Notes under the pieces: generated by a model
The model's input: the letters and a program-made list of their open reading frames with translations, nothing else
What the model was told of the DNA's origin: nothing
Database searches by the model: none
Made by a program: the position numbers and the translations under genes
Assembly (NCBI GenBank): GCA_005223375.1
Contig: RXOD01003926.1
Coordinates: 1 to 36,831 of the forward strand
Direction: 5' to 3'
Length of the DNA stretch: 36,831 bases
DNA from: Amoebophrya sp. AT5.2
Lineage: Eukaryota > Sar > Dinophyceae > Syndiniales > Amoebophryaceae
Part shown: piece after piece, positions 1-10,721 of the stretch
Position numbering within the stretch: the stretch's first letter is position 1
Layout of the letters: each line of letters begins with the position of its first letter

Positions 1-61
1 ATGAGCAAGGAGGCTTTAAATACAACCCATTAAGTATTTCTTTGCCGACGTCTATGCTCAG

Positions 62-762
62 GTTCCTCGAGATGAAGGAGGCAGCAAAGAAGAAAGCCGA
101 GGAGGAGCGACTCGCCCAGGAAGTGGCTTGGGGAGAAAAGCCAAAAGGTCCTAAGAGTCAAACAACAATAGCTTCGGCAATACGACAATATTGATATTCG
201 GCAATACCACAATACTCGCAAACCCGCCGGACCTGCTGGAGCAGGAGCTGTATTGCTCATACTCGCACGACAACTACTTTTCTTAAAGTAAATGTCTCAA
301 GATCCAAGCCCAACACCTCGACCTCGTCCGATCATCATAGGTCTGCTTGAGAAGCGGTGCGGTGGTGTGACGGTTCCGAAACCGTTCCACCTGTCGCAGA
401 CGCGGGATGGCCGTCGCATGCTGCGAGCCGAACAAGAGGCGGAAAAACGGTAGAGCTAAATTAATAAACTCTCTGAGCGAATATACTTTCTGTCTGAATG
501 TTGATGGAGCTGTTATTGATAAGTTTTTGTTTTGTTTGAAAGCACGCAGTGGAGGCAGAAGACCAGTCGCCCGGCCGTCCCGATCAAGGCTCAACACTGA
601 ATTGGTTTTTACAGGCTCCAGGAGTACACTTTCGCGCCGAAAACGTTGGAAGGCAGCCGAGCCGCCAAGCTGGGTCGAATTCTGGACAGTGAGTGGGGGT
701 CATCCGTCGTCGAGGACCGCATCGAGGACGCCTCCTTCGGAGCTTCTGAGCCCAATCCGTAA
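62..762 (+). CDS. C-terminal exons of a TPX2/FAM161-like protein (5' partial)
   Basis: Three exons, 62-147, 302-449 and 615-762, join in frame through GT-AG introns (phases 1 and 2) and end at TAA 760-762. The upstream part lies outside the window; an acceptor AG at 60-61 precedes the first exon. The 126 visible residues start with a charged Lys/Glu-rich helix. A segment VTVPKPFHLSQTR follows, then a basic/acidic helix, then EYTFAPKT. The pattern of a 'PFHL..R' motif, a charged helix and an 'F.P' motif recurs in microtubule- or centrosome-associated families such as TPX2 and FAM161. The family assignment is from memory of motif style and is tentative; the exon structure is well supported because both splice phases fit. 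No catalytic domain is visible. Confidence 0.6.
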
Positions 763-1397
763 GCAGCGATCGCAGGTGGAAGATCGGTAAAAAGCTATGA
801 AGAAGAAGATGAAGATATGCTCATTCTTGCAGGGATCAGGATCTCAGCAGATAGAAGGTGGTATAAGATTGTTGGCTCAGGATCTTAGAATCTTCTACGA
901 ATCGTGAGCGCGCGCAAGACCCGTACGCTTTTTCGTCAAAATGAAAATGATTCTCATCACGTCGCACAATCGAAAAAGCGCCACCTGATATTGTGTGGGA
1001 CCTCTCTGAAGGGGTGACTGGGAACTTTCCGGAAGCAAGTTCACGAAGACGGTTTGTTCGAGAACATGGACAGAAAATTTGTGATTGTGGTTACCACTAA
1101 AAAAAGTAAAAGTACTTAGCTGTAGGTAGCGAAAGTGGGCAGGTATTGGCTTTTGTGTGCCAAAAGTTGTACTACATGTCCCACAGCAAAACGAAGAAAA
1201 ACATGGAGGGGACTACCCAGCACCCGCACCGGCATCCGTGCTAGAAGAGAGATAAGATGCCGCCTTTTGCTTGACCACGTCCACCTCCACGCCGGTCGCT
1301 TTTAGAACTACTGTGCGTAGTAGTACTAACTTAGCTACCTGCTCACGTACTGTACTCTCGATGTGATCGTTACAAATCCAGAGCACACGCGCCAAAG
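763..1397. other. Intergenic region, no gene seen
   Basis: This 635-base AT-richer spacer lies between the TAA of the upstream gene and the next start codon. Only short ORFs without recognisable motifs are present. It must hold the 3' end of the first gene and the 5' leader of the next. A small inverted repeat, CTTTTG/CAAAAG, lies near 1150-1167. I see no tRNA, repeat array or clear promoter. Confidence 0.5.
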
Positions 1398-2619
1398 ATG
1401 AGCACGACCTCCGCGGCGCCGCACGGTGTTACCCTTACCGCAGCACCTCCATCAAGACTCACCCGGTCCAAGCGCGTGCAGGTTCTGCTCGCGATTCTGA
1501 TCTGCGTGTCGTGGCTCGCCGACATTCTGTGTCTGTTCCACGAGGGCGGCGGAATGAGCGCCGCCGAGGTCCGCCACTGGTACCACGCGGAGCTTCGGAA
1601 GAACATGCCGTCTGCGCCCGAGAAAATCCTAACCGAGTCCCCGGGGTCCGTACTCACGACGGTTCGCTCAAAAAGCAAAGACGGGGGTCTGGAGAGTCTG
1701 GAAGCGGTGGTGAGGAAAGCCTACGACGACGAGCAGCAGGGGTCGTTGTCCTTATCTCGGCTCGAAGGCGTGAGGGAACAACAAACTTCGCTGCTGGAGA
1801 CGACGGATAAGTTGTCGGACCGAACGGCATACCCAGTGATTCTGGACGGCGGCATCACGAAGTACAGCGATGACGTGCGCACCGAGTTCGCGGACGACGT
1901 GTGCGCAGTGGCGGAGAGAGCGGTAGCCGTGCGGAAAAACGCAAGGTACGACGCGCGGAAGCGGGGGACGATCCTGCACCGAATGGTGCTGTTTGTGCGG
2001 GACGCGATTAAGTACAAGACGCTGAAAGCAGACTTCGAGTTTGCGGCGATGAAGGAAAAGCAGCGCAGAAAATTGAAGTGCGGAGGGGATGTGGCGAAAG
2101 AAGATGTTGAGAAAGGGATAAACTATGAAGACAGGGGCGAGGCGGCCGCCAGTAGCGCAAGTAGCACGGCTGCCGCGGGGAAATGCAGCGATAACCACGT
2201 GTGCTTCCGCCTGTACGAGAATGCGGCAAAAACAAACGCCTACTACAACAAGGTACCTCCTCCTCTAGCTTTACATCTACAACTACGTTCGGAGCAATTT
2301 TTCGAGCTTCAACACGTTCCTCCTCGTACTCCAACTGCACCACCAGCACCACCTTCACGTTCACATCATGATTTGGATTTCATCCGCAAAAAATAAAAAG
2401 GTGCTCGACGGTGGCGGCAAGGATTTCCTCTTCGGCGCATTCCATGGATACACAGCTTTTGTGGTTGAGGCAACGTCGTACTATGTCGGGTTCGTCCTGA
2501 TCCTAATGTTCTTCGGGAAAATTGTCGACTTCCTCGCAAGGACAGCCGGAAGTTCAGCAGCTGCTGGCAAGGGGGACAGCGCAACCGACGCGGCAAAACA
2601 AGATAAAAAACAAAGATAG
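1398..2619 (+). CDS. Hypothetical protein with a membrane segment at each end (2 exons)
   Basis: Exons 1398-2252 and 2401-2619 join in phase 0 (AAG|GTAC ... AAAAAG|GTGC) to give 357 residues ending at TAG. Without splicing the frame stops at 2394-2396 inside the intron. Residues about 28-47 are a hydrophobic stretch (VLLAILICVSWLADILCLF), read as a signal anchor. The middle is hydrophilic and charged, with a Ser/Ala-rich stretch near residues 250-260. A second hydrophobic segment (VGFVLILMFFGKIVDFL) lies about 30 residues before the C-terminus, followed by a basic Lys/Gln tail. This suggests a protein crossing the membrane twice with a large loop. I do not recognise the family. The start is the first ATG of the open frame. 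Confidence 0.6.
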
Positions 2620-3136
2620 CGCGGCTTCGGCGGCCGAAGCGACAGTTGTACCGAGCAGTCACGAGGACACACCAGCAAGCGCCCATTCCGACACACTCCC
2701 CATCAGTTGTTGATCTTGATGGTCGCTGTGAACAAAGTGACCGAAAAGAATTTTGCGTGAGGCAGGACCAGGACCGGTGTGCCATCCTCGGTGAGGCCGC
2801 TCGTCTGCCGAAATATTGGATTCGTGTTCGAGAACCACGAGGCAGAGTCGTATGAGGATGACGCTCATTGGATTTGACGTCAAATATGGTCATGCCGAAC
2901 TCTACCAGTGCAAAAGGGACATCGTCCTTGCAGACGCCGAAGTCTTCTCCTGTCCGGTTGTCTTCATGTGCTTCAGGTGCAGGCTACATTTCATCGCTGA
3001 GAATAGGTATAGGTATAGCCGCGGAAGCGGATATATTACTACGCACTAGCAGCAGCTTCGTCTTCGATCTTCTACGTTTCGACAGCAATACAATCTTCTA
3101 CCGTTGTTGTTGTATTTTGCCGGTAACGTCGACGGC
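2620..3136. other. Intergenic region, no gene seen
   Basis: 517 bases between the TAG of the two-helix protein and the start of the beta-helix gene. It holds only short overlapping ORFs with no domain, low-complexity AT-rich patches, and a short GGTATA repeat near 3005-3016. No RNA gene recognised. Confidence 0.45.
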
Positions 3137-6100
3137 ATGGGCGCAGGCGTTCGTTTTCGTCGAGGCACTCGGTACTTGCAGCTGGCCACGGCTTTCATCC
3201 TCCTGGCCTCGACCGGGCTTATCTCAATCGCGCAGTCGCAGACACAGACAGGGATGAATCAAGTAGACCACGACGTCGGGCCGGCAGCGGAACTCCAAGT
3301 TGAAGGCACGACGAGCTCCACGACCAGGACCACACCAGCCGCCGACGAGCAGTTGTCTTCTACTCCTCCCTACCCGAACCCTCCTTTGTGGCCCGCCGAC
3401 AGCGTGACCATTCTCCGTCCCGACGACGAGCAGCCGCCCGGCCAGAAGCAGCAGATTCTCGACGAGCTCTTCACCGACCACGGCCGGTACTCCGTCGACT
3501 CCGCCAAGGGGACCTTTAGGGAGAGACCAGATGGTAAGTGAGGAAGTGGTAACGGTAAGCACTGTGTAATAGGTTCCCTTGTTGGGTGGCGAGTGCATCA
3601 AGGCGCTCTAAGCGCCGGGCGGTTTCAGAGATTCCCCCTTGTGGGGGGTAGGGGTAGATAAGGCCGGGGGGGATGGGAAAGGGTCGGGGGTACAGCGTCA
3701 GGAGGTCGGGGCGGCTGTAGTGTTTAGTGAAGCCACTGACTACAATGGTGATAGGGCTTGAAAGCTGGGCCAAAGGTGGCGGGGTTTGCACAGCTGCAGG
3801 CGCCAGTGCTGCAGACCGCGGATAGCCGCTTTTCTGCTTCCACTGCGGACTCTTACTTTCCAGACCTAACAACCAAAGCAAGTAGGGGATCCGATCCCAA
3901 AAAGCCCCCCACAAAATGCACTTACCACTTACCCATTTACAACCATCTGGCCCCACCATAACCTTCCACGAGCTGCCCCGCGAGTTTTCCCTTCAGCGCC
4001 GCGCCATTTTCTTCCTTCCCGGGAAACACGCCGTCTCCGTCTCCGTAGGGTACTACATGCACGTGCTGGGACTTGGAGTCCGGCGCAACGACACAAAAAT
4101 CGGGACGGTGCAGGTGCTGAACGGCAGTCCCGACTTCCGGATCGGCGCGCTGGTGAACTTCTGGCGGAAGGCCGAAAACTTCCACACGGACAATGATCTG
4201 AACTGGTGGGTGAGCCAGGCGAGCACGCTAAGAAGGGTGTCGATAAACGGGAACTTGCACCTCTCCGGCATGGACTGGGCCAGCTTCAACTTCGGCTTCG
4301 CGAGCGGAGGTTTCCTCGCGGACGTAGAAGTGGGGACGGCCTCCGGAGGTGGCGGCGTGGTCAACGCGGGCTCGCAGCAGCAATTCTGCTTCCGAAACAT
4401 CCGCACCCGGAACCCGGAGCTGGAAAAAGACGCGTTTCGGGGAGGCGCGTGGAATTTCGTCTTCATCGGGAGCCCGACGGTGGTTGGGCAGCATGGGGCG
4501 GGAGTCCGGGACGAGGATGTTGTCAGTACTGGAGCCTCCTCCGGCTCCGACCAGAAACTCACGGTGATCGACACTGCGCCCATAATTGCGGAGAAGCCGT
4601 TCATAGTGGCGACGAGAACGAGACGAAGACGATCTACATCTACAATAGATCGCGACTACTTGTACCACATTGTGGTGCCACCCGCCGTGCACAACCGGAC
4701 CACGGATAGCTCTCCGGTTGTAGTACCCGGCGGGTCGTGGCACCGCGATGAGGCCGAGCGGCCAGCCGTTCAGGAACTCCTGCTGGATCAGAGCGCAAAC
4801 CATGAACCGGCGGTAGAAGCGCTGGGTGAACACGAAGAGGACGAACAAGTAGAAGACGACGCTTCCCGCTTACACCGCCGCTGGAGCCGCGTCGTCTCCT
4901 TTGACCGGGTGTATGTCGCCGAACCTCCAGCACCAGACGAGGATATTACTATTGCTGAGGCCACCGTGGATCGAATCAACGAGGCGCTCTCCACCACAGG
5001 AAGCGTTGTGCTCACGCCGGGGATTTACAGACTGGCGAAACCCATCGTGCTCTCCCGGCCGAAGTCCGTGCTGCTCGGCATCGGGCTCGCCACTCTGGTG
5101 TGCGAAGCGGCTTCCCCCTGCCTCCTCGTGCACAACTCAGCGCGAGGGTCGCGTGTTTCGGGCCTCATCGTGCAGCCGGGGGTGACGTTTTCGGGGGAGG
5201 TGCTGGTGGAAGTCGGCACCTCTGGCGACGAAGCGGACGAAAGAACGTCGGAGGCAGAAGTAGTAGAGCCGCGCAGCGCGGAGGAGGACGCTGAGGAGCA
5301 CATTTTCCTCTATGACGTGTTCGCGCGCGTGGGCGGCGACACGGACAGCCGCCGCGAAACCGTGAATGTGTCCGAGGCGATGATGCGCATCCGCTGCTCC
5401 CGTGTTGTGTTGGACAACATTTGGCTCTGGCGCGCCGACCACGACGTCGGGGGCGCGGTTCGAGACGGGAGAAACTTCGTGAAGAACGCCCTGCAGGTGT
5501 TCGGAGAGCGGGTCACATTTTACGGTCTGGCAGCCGAGCACGCACTCGACGACCAAGTGGTGTGGAAAGGCAATTTCGGAAGGGTGTACTTCTTCCAGTC
5601 CGAGTTTGCGTACGATTTGGAGGCACCTGTAGTAGCGGGAAGATCTTTTTCTGGCCCGGTCGTGTCCTCTGAGTCGAAAATGTCATCAGCACTAACATCA
5701 AGCACAGAAGATCAAATTCAAGTGTTGGAGGCGGACGACCACGACATCGTCGCGTACAGACTCGCGCCACCGAGAAGTCCAACTACACCGCCGACTAATT
5801 CAAGCCGCTCGATATCGGTAGCAAAAACGATGCCTTTTGCGCACGATTGTCGTGGCCTCTCGATGTACAGCTTCTTCCGAGACCACGACGTGCGCATCCG
5901 CACCGCGATGTTGGTGTTTCCTTCAGAGCACGTCCACGTCGAACACGCATGCACCTTCCGGCTGAACGGACACGGGGGGATCGAGGCGGTGATCACAGTC
6001 TCGGGCAGCTCTTCAACAGATAGAGATACAGAAACAGACTACGTTGTTGTGGGGAAAGCAGTAAATGCACAGTTCCCAGGCCCGGCATACGCCAGCTGGA

Positions 6101-6141
6101 ACCCGCTGATCAGCGGCTTCCGTGATCACGAGGTTCGCTGA
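3137..6141 (+). CDS. Secreted beta-helix (pectin-lyase-fold) protein
   Basis: Exons 3137-3533 and 3905-6141 join in phase 1 (GATG|GTAAGT ... CAAAAAG|CC) and give 877 residues ending at TGA. The ATG at 3137 begins a typical signal peptide: basic MGAGVRFRRGTR, then a hydrophobic core ending near AQSQ. The body matches, from memory, a family in actinobacteria and fungi often labelled 'coagulation factor 5/8 type' or 'adenylyl cyclase'. These are parallel beta-helix proteins with stretches like FFLPGKHAVSVSVGYY, WNFVFIGSP, LGIGLATL, NIWLWRADH, and VVWKGNFGRVYFFQSE. A low-complexity Ser/Thr/Glu insert (about 5640-5750) lies between conserved strands. The likely role is binding or cleaving extracellular polysaccharide; the enzymatic specificity cannot be read. 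An alternative acceptor is possible, but 3904 is the AG that keeps the frame and the conserved REFSLQRRAIFFLPG block. Confidence 0.7.
3534..3904 (+). other. Intron of the beta-helix gene
   Basis: Begins with GTAAGTG and ends CAAAAAG; 371 bases. It contains a perfect hairpin GGCGCT/AGCGCC at 3602-3616 and G-rich runs at about 3640-3700. Its first bases, with the exon end, match the donor of the RNA polymerase gene at 36576-36605 (26 of 30 identical). Confidence 0.55.
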
Positions 6142-6932
6142 TGTAAGCAACCACGACCCCACCGTGTATTAACTGTATGACAAAAGTAGAAATACAACAA
6201 GTGTGTATACGTACTACATCAAGCTAGACGAAGTTCGAGAAATTGCATATTGGTGCCGGAGAGTGCTCCGTGTAGAATGCCTTCATCTTCAGCAACAGCA
6301 GATACGAACGTATAAATGTGATTCAGCTCGCCGTGCGTCTATTCAGCTCGCCGTGCGTCTGAAGCACCTCAGAGCACAGCCGTGCGTGTTCAGCCCGTCG
6401 TCGGAGGCGGACTGATTTGAAAGTGATGAAGTTGCTTGGATTTGGTCCGCTCTTTCATAAAAATCCCTCGCTTCGGCTTCTTGAAGAACGAGAGACGGAC
6501 ACGGAGGACATTTTTGAGAGAGTGGTGTGTGGAATCAGATGGCGCGCTGACCTGCACGTGTCGAGAACTCGGACCATGTCATCGTGTGTGTCTACGTCTT
6601 CCGAAGCAGAGGCAGATGTCGACGTAGATGTAGAAGGACTAGGAGCACCAGCACCGGTTTCAAGAATACTAAGACACAGGCTGCAAGAACAAATGTTCAA
6701 AGAAAAACGAGGTCAGCAGCCAACCAACAAGAACGACGAGCACTGCCACAGCACTATTTTCGGGACAAAGACTCGACGTCGATCGCCTCTAGCTTTTGCA
6801 ATACACAGAAATATTCCGTGGCTGTGGCTCATCTTGTAAAGTAGTACTACTAGAAGTCCGTCGCTACAAAATACTAATACTCCTCGTAGCAGGAGCTGCT
6901 CCTCTTTCAGTTTCGGTATACGAAACAGAACA
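6142..6932. other. Intergenic region with short ORFs, no convincing gene
   Basis: 791 bases between the beta-helix gene and the acidic protein. An ORF at 6417-6839 reads 140 residues of mixed low-complexity sequence with no domain. I treat it as non-coding. The only structured feature is the 20-base tandem duplication at 6321-6360. Confidence 0.45.
6321..6360. repeat. Exact 20-bp tandem duplication
   Basis: The unit ATTCAGCTCGCCGTGCGTCT occurs twice with no gap. A diverged partial third copy (GCCGTGCGTGTTCAGCCCGTCG) follows at about 6378-6402. It lies outside any supported gene. Confidence 0.9.
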
Positions 6933-7403
6933 ATGCCGAACAACAAGCGCAAACTGATCGTCGACGCCCCTGTCGAGTTTCAGAGCTTCGACGTCAAATG
7001 CACTTGGGAGGCTCACGATCCCGACGAGTGTGACGACGCAGAGTCCGACTTTGAATTCGACGCCGACTGCGCGAAGGATGTGGTCACGGAGCTGCAAAAA
7101 AAATTCGGCCACGCGGTCGACAAGGACAAAATTCAGGCGGAACTGGAAGATGCGGTCGACTGTGACGACGCGGACATCCACACCTTCACGTGGGGCGAGG
7201 GCGACTACACCGTCACCGTGCAGGGGGTGCAGGAGGCGGAGAAGGAGAGCGAGGACGAGGAGGACCTCGACGAGAAGGACTTCGTCATGCAGCCCGGCTT
7301 AAAAATGCCGAAGACAGACGACCGCGCCCTGGCACTCGACTTCATCAAGGAGAAGGGTCTCACGGGAGAGTACTTCCGCTGGAAAAAGGAGCGGAAGCAA
7401 TGA
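6933..7403 (+). CDS. Small acidic hypothetical protein
   Basis: A single-exon ORF of 156 residues, ATG in context AACAATGCC, ending at TGA. The N-terminus is basic (MPNNKRKL). The rest is strongly acidic, with Asp/Glu-rich stretches (DPDECDDAESDFEFDAD; EKESEDEEDLDEKDF) and a basic C-terminus (FRWKKERKQ). GC-rich third positions and the clean start context support a real gene. I recognise no family. The charge layout would suit a small nuclear or protein-binding factor, but that is a guess. Confidence 0.6.
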   Translation: MPNNKRKLIVDAPVEFQSFDVKCTWEAHDPDECDDAESDFEFDADCAKDVVTELQKKFGHAVDKDKIQAELEDAVDCDDADIHTFTWGEGDYTVTVQGVQEAEKESEDEEDLDEKDFVMQPGLKMPKTDDRALALDFIKEKGLTGEYFRWKKERKQ

Positions 7404-8395
7404 ACAGCGCGGGGGCAAGTGGTCCCTGTGGGCCGGCGTGGAGGTCCGGAGGTGCGTCGTTTCGGGGTAGGCAGGGCTTCTCTTTGTATTGCTACTCTGT
7501 CGCATTTTGAGAGAATTTCTGTGACCACTCTGGGCCTGTGTTGAGCCGGGCTCGCTGGACGGGTGAGGCTTCAAAGCGAAAGCGTTCTCAATGACACAAA
7601 GACCAGAGCGAACGACTTTGAAACTTTTCGCTTTCGCTTCGCGATGTTATATCCATCCCGAAAGAATGAATGCTGAAGCTGACAGGCAGTGCCGAGACAC
7701 GTCCTGGCGTACAGCGAAACGAACGGAGGACCAAAAACCAAATATGAAGCACGACGTGCGCGACGAAGACAATGAATTGAAGAAGTAGCACTGTGAACCC
7801 AATCAATGCCAAGGCTTTGCTCACTGTTGTATGGAATCGCTCTTCACCATGACCAGAATAAAGCCCAAGAAGAAGAACAAGCTGGAAAGATGCCTTTTTG
7901 CGACGTGCCTGCACCTGCAGCGCGCAGTGTTCTTTGCGTGGACGAGCTCTCAAGAACCATGGTTACCATGACGCGCGGCGGTAGCTACTGTTCCTTCGTG
8001 AAAAACAATTCTTCAACGGGCCACGACTTTGACAACATTACAACATCGGCCAAGCAAGGTTCGCCAGAAAGTAGAGACCAAAAACGAGTGCGTTCAAGTG
8101 GACGACAGAGATAGAAGTATCGAATTCGAAACTCCGAATAAAAGTAAAATGAGATTGCGCAAGTAACAAGTGGAAGACAATGATGAAGCGTTGGAGGTGC
8201 GCGTCGTGCGATTCATTTGTATGCAGCGGTCGCATCATCGCAGCAAGTCCGAATGGAATCTAATTGCCCGAACATTGATCCGTGATTCCGAAAAAGGTCG
8301 CCGTCGTCCTCCTCGCCTTCGTCTGTGCCCCCCGAACGGCCTCGCCACGTACCTCTCAGTTGCCGCGACACGACAGCGGAAAGCCCAGGGGCAAC
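7404..8395. other. Intergenic region and likely 5' leader of the carotenoid gene
   Basis: 992 bases with several short ORFs on both strands and no recognisable domain. The carotenoid frame is open from 8282 after a TGA at 8276-8278 but has no ATG before 8396, so the last part is read as 5' leader. An unseen upstream exon cannot be excluded. Confidence 0.45.
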
Positions 8396-10079
8396 ATGTT
8401 GAGCCGCATACTGTCCCGTCAACAGCTGCACTACCTACAGAACCTGTCCGCCCACATCCCCTCCCGCGTTGCGGATTTGATTTTCCCATGCTTGGTCGGG
8501 GCTTTTTACGTCGTGATTTTTCTGATCACTTTCTACTACGTCGGTCGAGGAGTCAACAACGCCGCCGCAGTCGGGGCATTGGGCGGAGAAAAGCACAAGG
8601 TACAACTACTATTTCTGCTATGTTTTAGCCTACAGCTGTAACGCTAACGGCTCGCTCACATTGTTGTACGCAGAAGTTTGTCTTACTCGACGTGATATCG
8701 GTATCGGGAACGGGACGAATAAAAAAGAAGATGAAGAATCATTCAGGTCGCCGTCATCGGCGCTGGTTTCTCTGGGCTGGCTGCTTGCCTCGAGTTGAAT
8801 CGTCTCGGGTATGACGTCACCGTGTACGAGCGGCTGCCGGCGGTCGGGGGCCGGGCGCAGCATGTAGTTGGAAAAACAAGCAACCACGAGCGCTTCCAGT
8901 TCGACTTCGGACCCTCCTGGTACTGGTTTCCCGACGTGTTCGAGGCGATCTTTCAGCGGTACGGCGGGAAAGTCTCCGAGTTCTACAGCCTGAAAAAACT
9001 GGACCCGGCCTACCGAGTCTTCACCGAGACGAGTTCGGAGGAGGATGGTGAACACGCGGTAGGCCAGTCGCAGTCTACGGATGGTGGTAGTGGAAGTGGT
9101 TCACCTGCTGTACCCAGCCTCATCGACGTTCCGGGCGACGCGGAGGATTTGCTCAACTTCCTGGCGAACAAGGAGCACACGGCGTTCGTGCAAAGGGAAA
9201 TGCCGGGAGGGCGAGGAGCACGAGCAGGTAAAGATTGCTAGGATATTAATTAGGTAAGAAGGTATACGAAAAGCAGAAGATGTTGTAGCAGGAGCAGGTA
9301 TTACGAAAAGCAGAAGACGGCGCTCAGAAATAAAACCACGGTCTTCTTGCGCGTAAATTCTACCCACAACTTGTTGACAGCCGAATCCACTGCTTCCGCG
9401 TCCGCCCCCAGCGCCGCCATCAACCATCCCGAGCGTCTTGCGCTCCGGCTTTTTTTCAGGGAAGCTCACGAGAAGTATGTCACTGGCATCTACGAGTGGA
9501 TTTGGAAGCCCATGGTCTCCTGGTTCGAGTTTCTCGACCCCGCCCTCGTTTCCGCCGCGTTGCGAATGGACATGTTCAACGGATTCACCAGCCACATCTC
9601 CAAGTACGTCCACGACCACTGGGTGCAGAAGATCCTCAAGTGGCCCGTGATCTTCGTGGGGGCTAGCCCGAAGGCGGCGCCGGCCCTGTACTCGCTGATG
9701 ACCTACGGCGGCCACATGCTGGGGACCTGGTACCCGGAGAACGGGAAGGGCTTCCGCGCGCCGGTCGAGGCGCTCGAGCACTTGGCGAAGCGCAACGGAG
9801 TCAAGTTCGAAGTGAGCGCGGAAATCACGGAGCTGCAGTTTGGAGAAGCTGCTGCTGCTGTTGGCCGATTGGGGACCTCGGAAACAGAAACAACTGCTTC
9901 TAGTACTAGCGCTTCATCCGCTTCTACGACAGCGGCTCCCGCGACGAAGACCAATCCTTTTCACTTCCACAGTTCGACGTCTGTGGCGGACAACGCCGTG
10001 CGCGGCGTCTGCTTCCGCAGGAGGGAACAGAGCGCGCTGGAGCTGGCAAGTATCTTCGAAGAAGATGTTAACGAAAATA
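8396..10079 (+). CDS. crtI: Carotenoid/retinal polyprotein, 5' part: membrane anchor and N-terminal half of phytoene desaturase
   Basis: Exons 8396-8599, 8747-9227 and 9381-10079 join cleanly: AAG|GTAC...TTCAG|G in phase 0, then GAGCAG|GTAA...GACAG|CC in phase 1. They give 461 residues before the retroelement. Residues about 24-46 form a membrane anchor. At residue 69 a perfect FAD-binding Rossmann motif begins (VAVIGAGFSGLAACLELN...VYE). It is followed by GGRAQ and by FDFGPSWYWFPDVFE, both typical of CrtI-type phytoene desaturases, which use FAD to convert phytoene to lycopene. Later CrtI blocks include HEKYVTGIYEWIWKP and APALYSLMTYGG. A Ser/Thr/Ala-rich insert (about 9890-9960) interrupts the domain. 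The frame runs into the element and stops at 10121-10123, so an unspliced message would make only half an enzyme. The remaining half resumes in frame at 18813. Confidence 0.85.
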
Positions 10080-10165
10080 GGTCAACGCACCGCCGGCCGT
10101 TTACGAGATCCTCTGTTCTCTAAATGCTTAGTTAAGTGGTAAGGGACGCATGAAAAAAGTTCTGC
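10080..10165 (+). repeat. Split direct repeat A, copy 1 (left end of element)
   Basis: 86 bases identical to 10575-10660. It starts GGTCAACGCACCGCCGGCCG directly after the host sequence GAAAATA. The second and third bases of this copy provide the GT of a possible splice donor. Confidence 0.92.
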
Positions 10166-10294
10166 GTGAATGGACCTCGCCGGTTCATACCACCCCCTAG
10201 GCCGGCAATGCCCGTCTCTCTCCAATCGTCAGAGATTGGCTCGCGCAAAGATCGCCCTCACCAAGTCCCAAAGATGGACAAGACAGATGGCGGA
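10166..10294. other. Unique segment x between repeats A1 and B1
   Basis: 129 bases found only once in the window, without an ORF. It contains a perfect 6-bp hairpin CCAATC/GATTGG (10222-10239). It may be the remnant of a collapsed tandem element (A-x-B) or a functional leader. Confidence 0.6.
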
Positions 10295-10574
10295 GCGCGG
10301 ACCGCCCAGGCGGTCCTCGCTGTCACTTAGTTTTACGACTACTTGACTGGATCAGCTTCGCTGATCTTACGCTAAGCAAGATCCAAGCATCACTGATCAG
10401 GAAATCGGGCTTTCGCCCGCAGAACAAGAACGAGATGTTATGAGATGTAATGATGGTAAGCTTTGTTTCGTGCATTGCTTTGGGTCCGACTAAATAAGAT
10501 TGTAGCCGCTGCTGCGGCTTATGCAGATCGATGTTCGGCCGGCGGTTCGTGTTGTATATTTGCTTGCGAATATA
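10295..10574 (+). repeat. Split direct repeat B, copy 1
   Basis: 280 bases matching 18533-18812 except for one visible base (GTGTTGTATA versus GTGTTTTATA). Perfect hairpins follow one another: 10299-10316 (GGACCGCC/GGCGGTCC), 10350-10366 (GATCAGC/GCTGATC), 10363-10383 (GATCTT/AAGATC, alternative to the previous one), 10406-10419 (CGGGC/GCCCG) and 10505-10518 (GCCGC/GCGGC). It abuts A2 directly. Confidence 0.93.
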
Positions 10575-10594
10575 GGTCAACGCACCGCCGGCCG
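10536..10594. other. Putative recombinase crossover site at the B1|A2 junction
   Basis: The junction at 10574/10575 lies in a dyad. The outer 11-bp arms CGGCCGGCGGT (10536-10546) and ACCGCCGGCCG (10584-10594) are exact inverse complements. The inner arms TATATT (10555-10560) and AATATA (10569-10574) are also complementary and share nearly the same centre (about 10565). Paired arms around a short AT-rich core are the usual form of a tyrosine-recombinase site. The host sequence at the left end (CGAAAATA) resembles the core (CGAATATA). Confidence 0.6.
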
Positions 10595-10660
10595 TTTACG
10601 AGATCCTCTGTTCTCTAAATGCTTAGTTAAGTGGTAAGGGACGCATGAAAAAAGTTCTGC
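10575..10660 (+). repeat. Split direct repeat A, copy 2
   Basis: 86 bases identical to 10080-10165, directly after B1 and directly before the coding part of the element. Similarity ends at TTCTGC, after which the two copies diverge. Confidence 0.92.
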
Positions 10661-10721
10661 CCCTCCATCCAACCCCATTCACCTCCAGGCTAGCCCTCGA
10701 CGGCATCGCTGTTCGTTCGTC

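Noticed and set aside
407..790. 127-residue + strand ORF
   Set aside because: It crosses an intron in the wrong frame; the exon model 302-449 and 615-762 fits splice phases and motifs.
10074..10082. Target-site duplication at the element ends
   Set aside because: Only ATA is shared between the left and right junctions, and it is also part of the B end. This is no more than the overlap expected from recombinase strand exchange.
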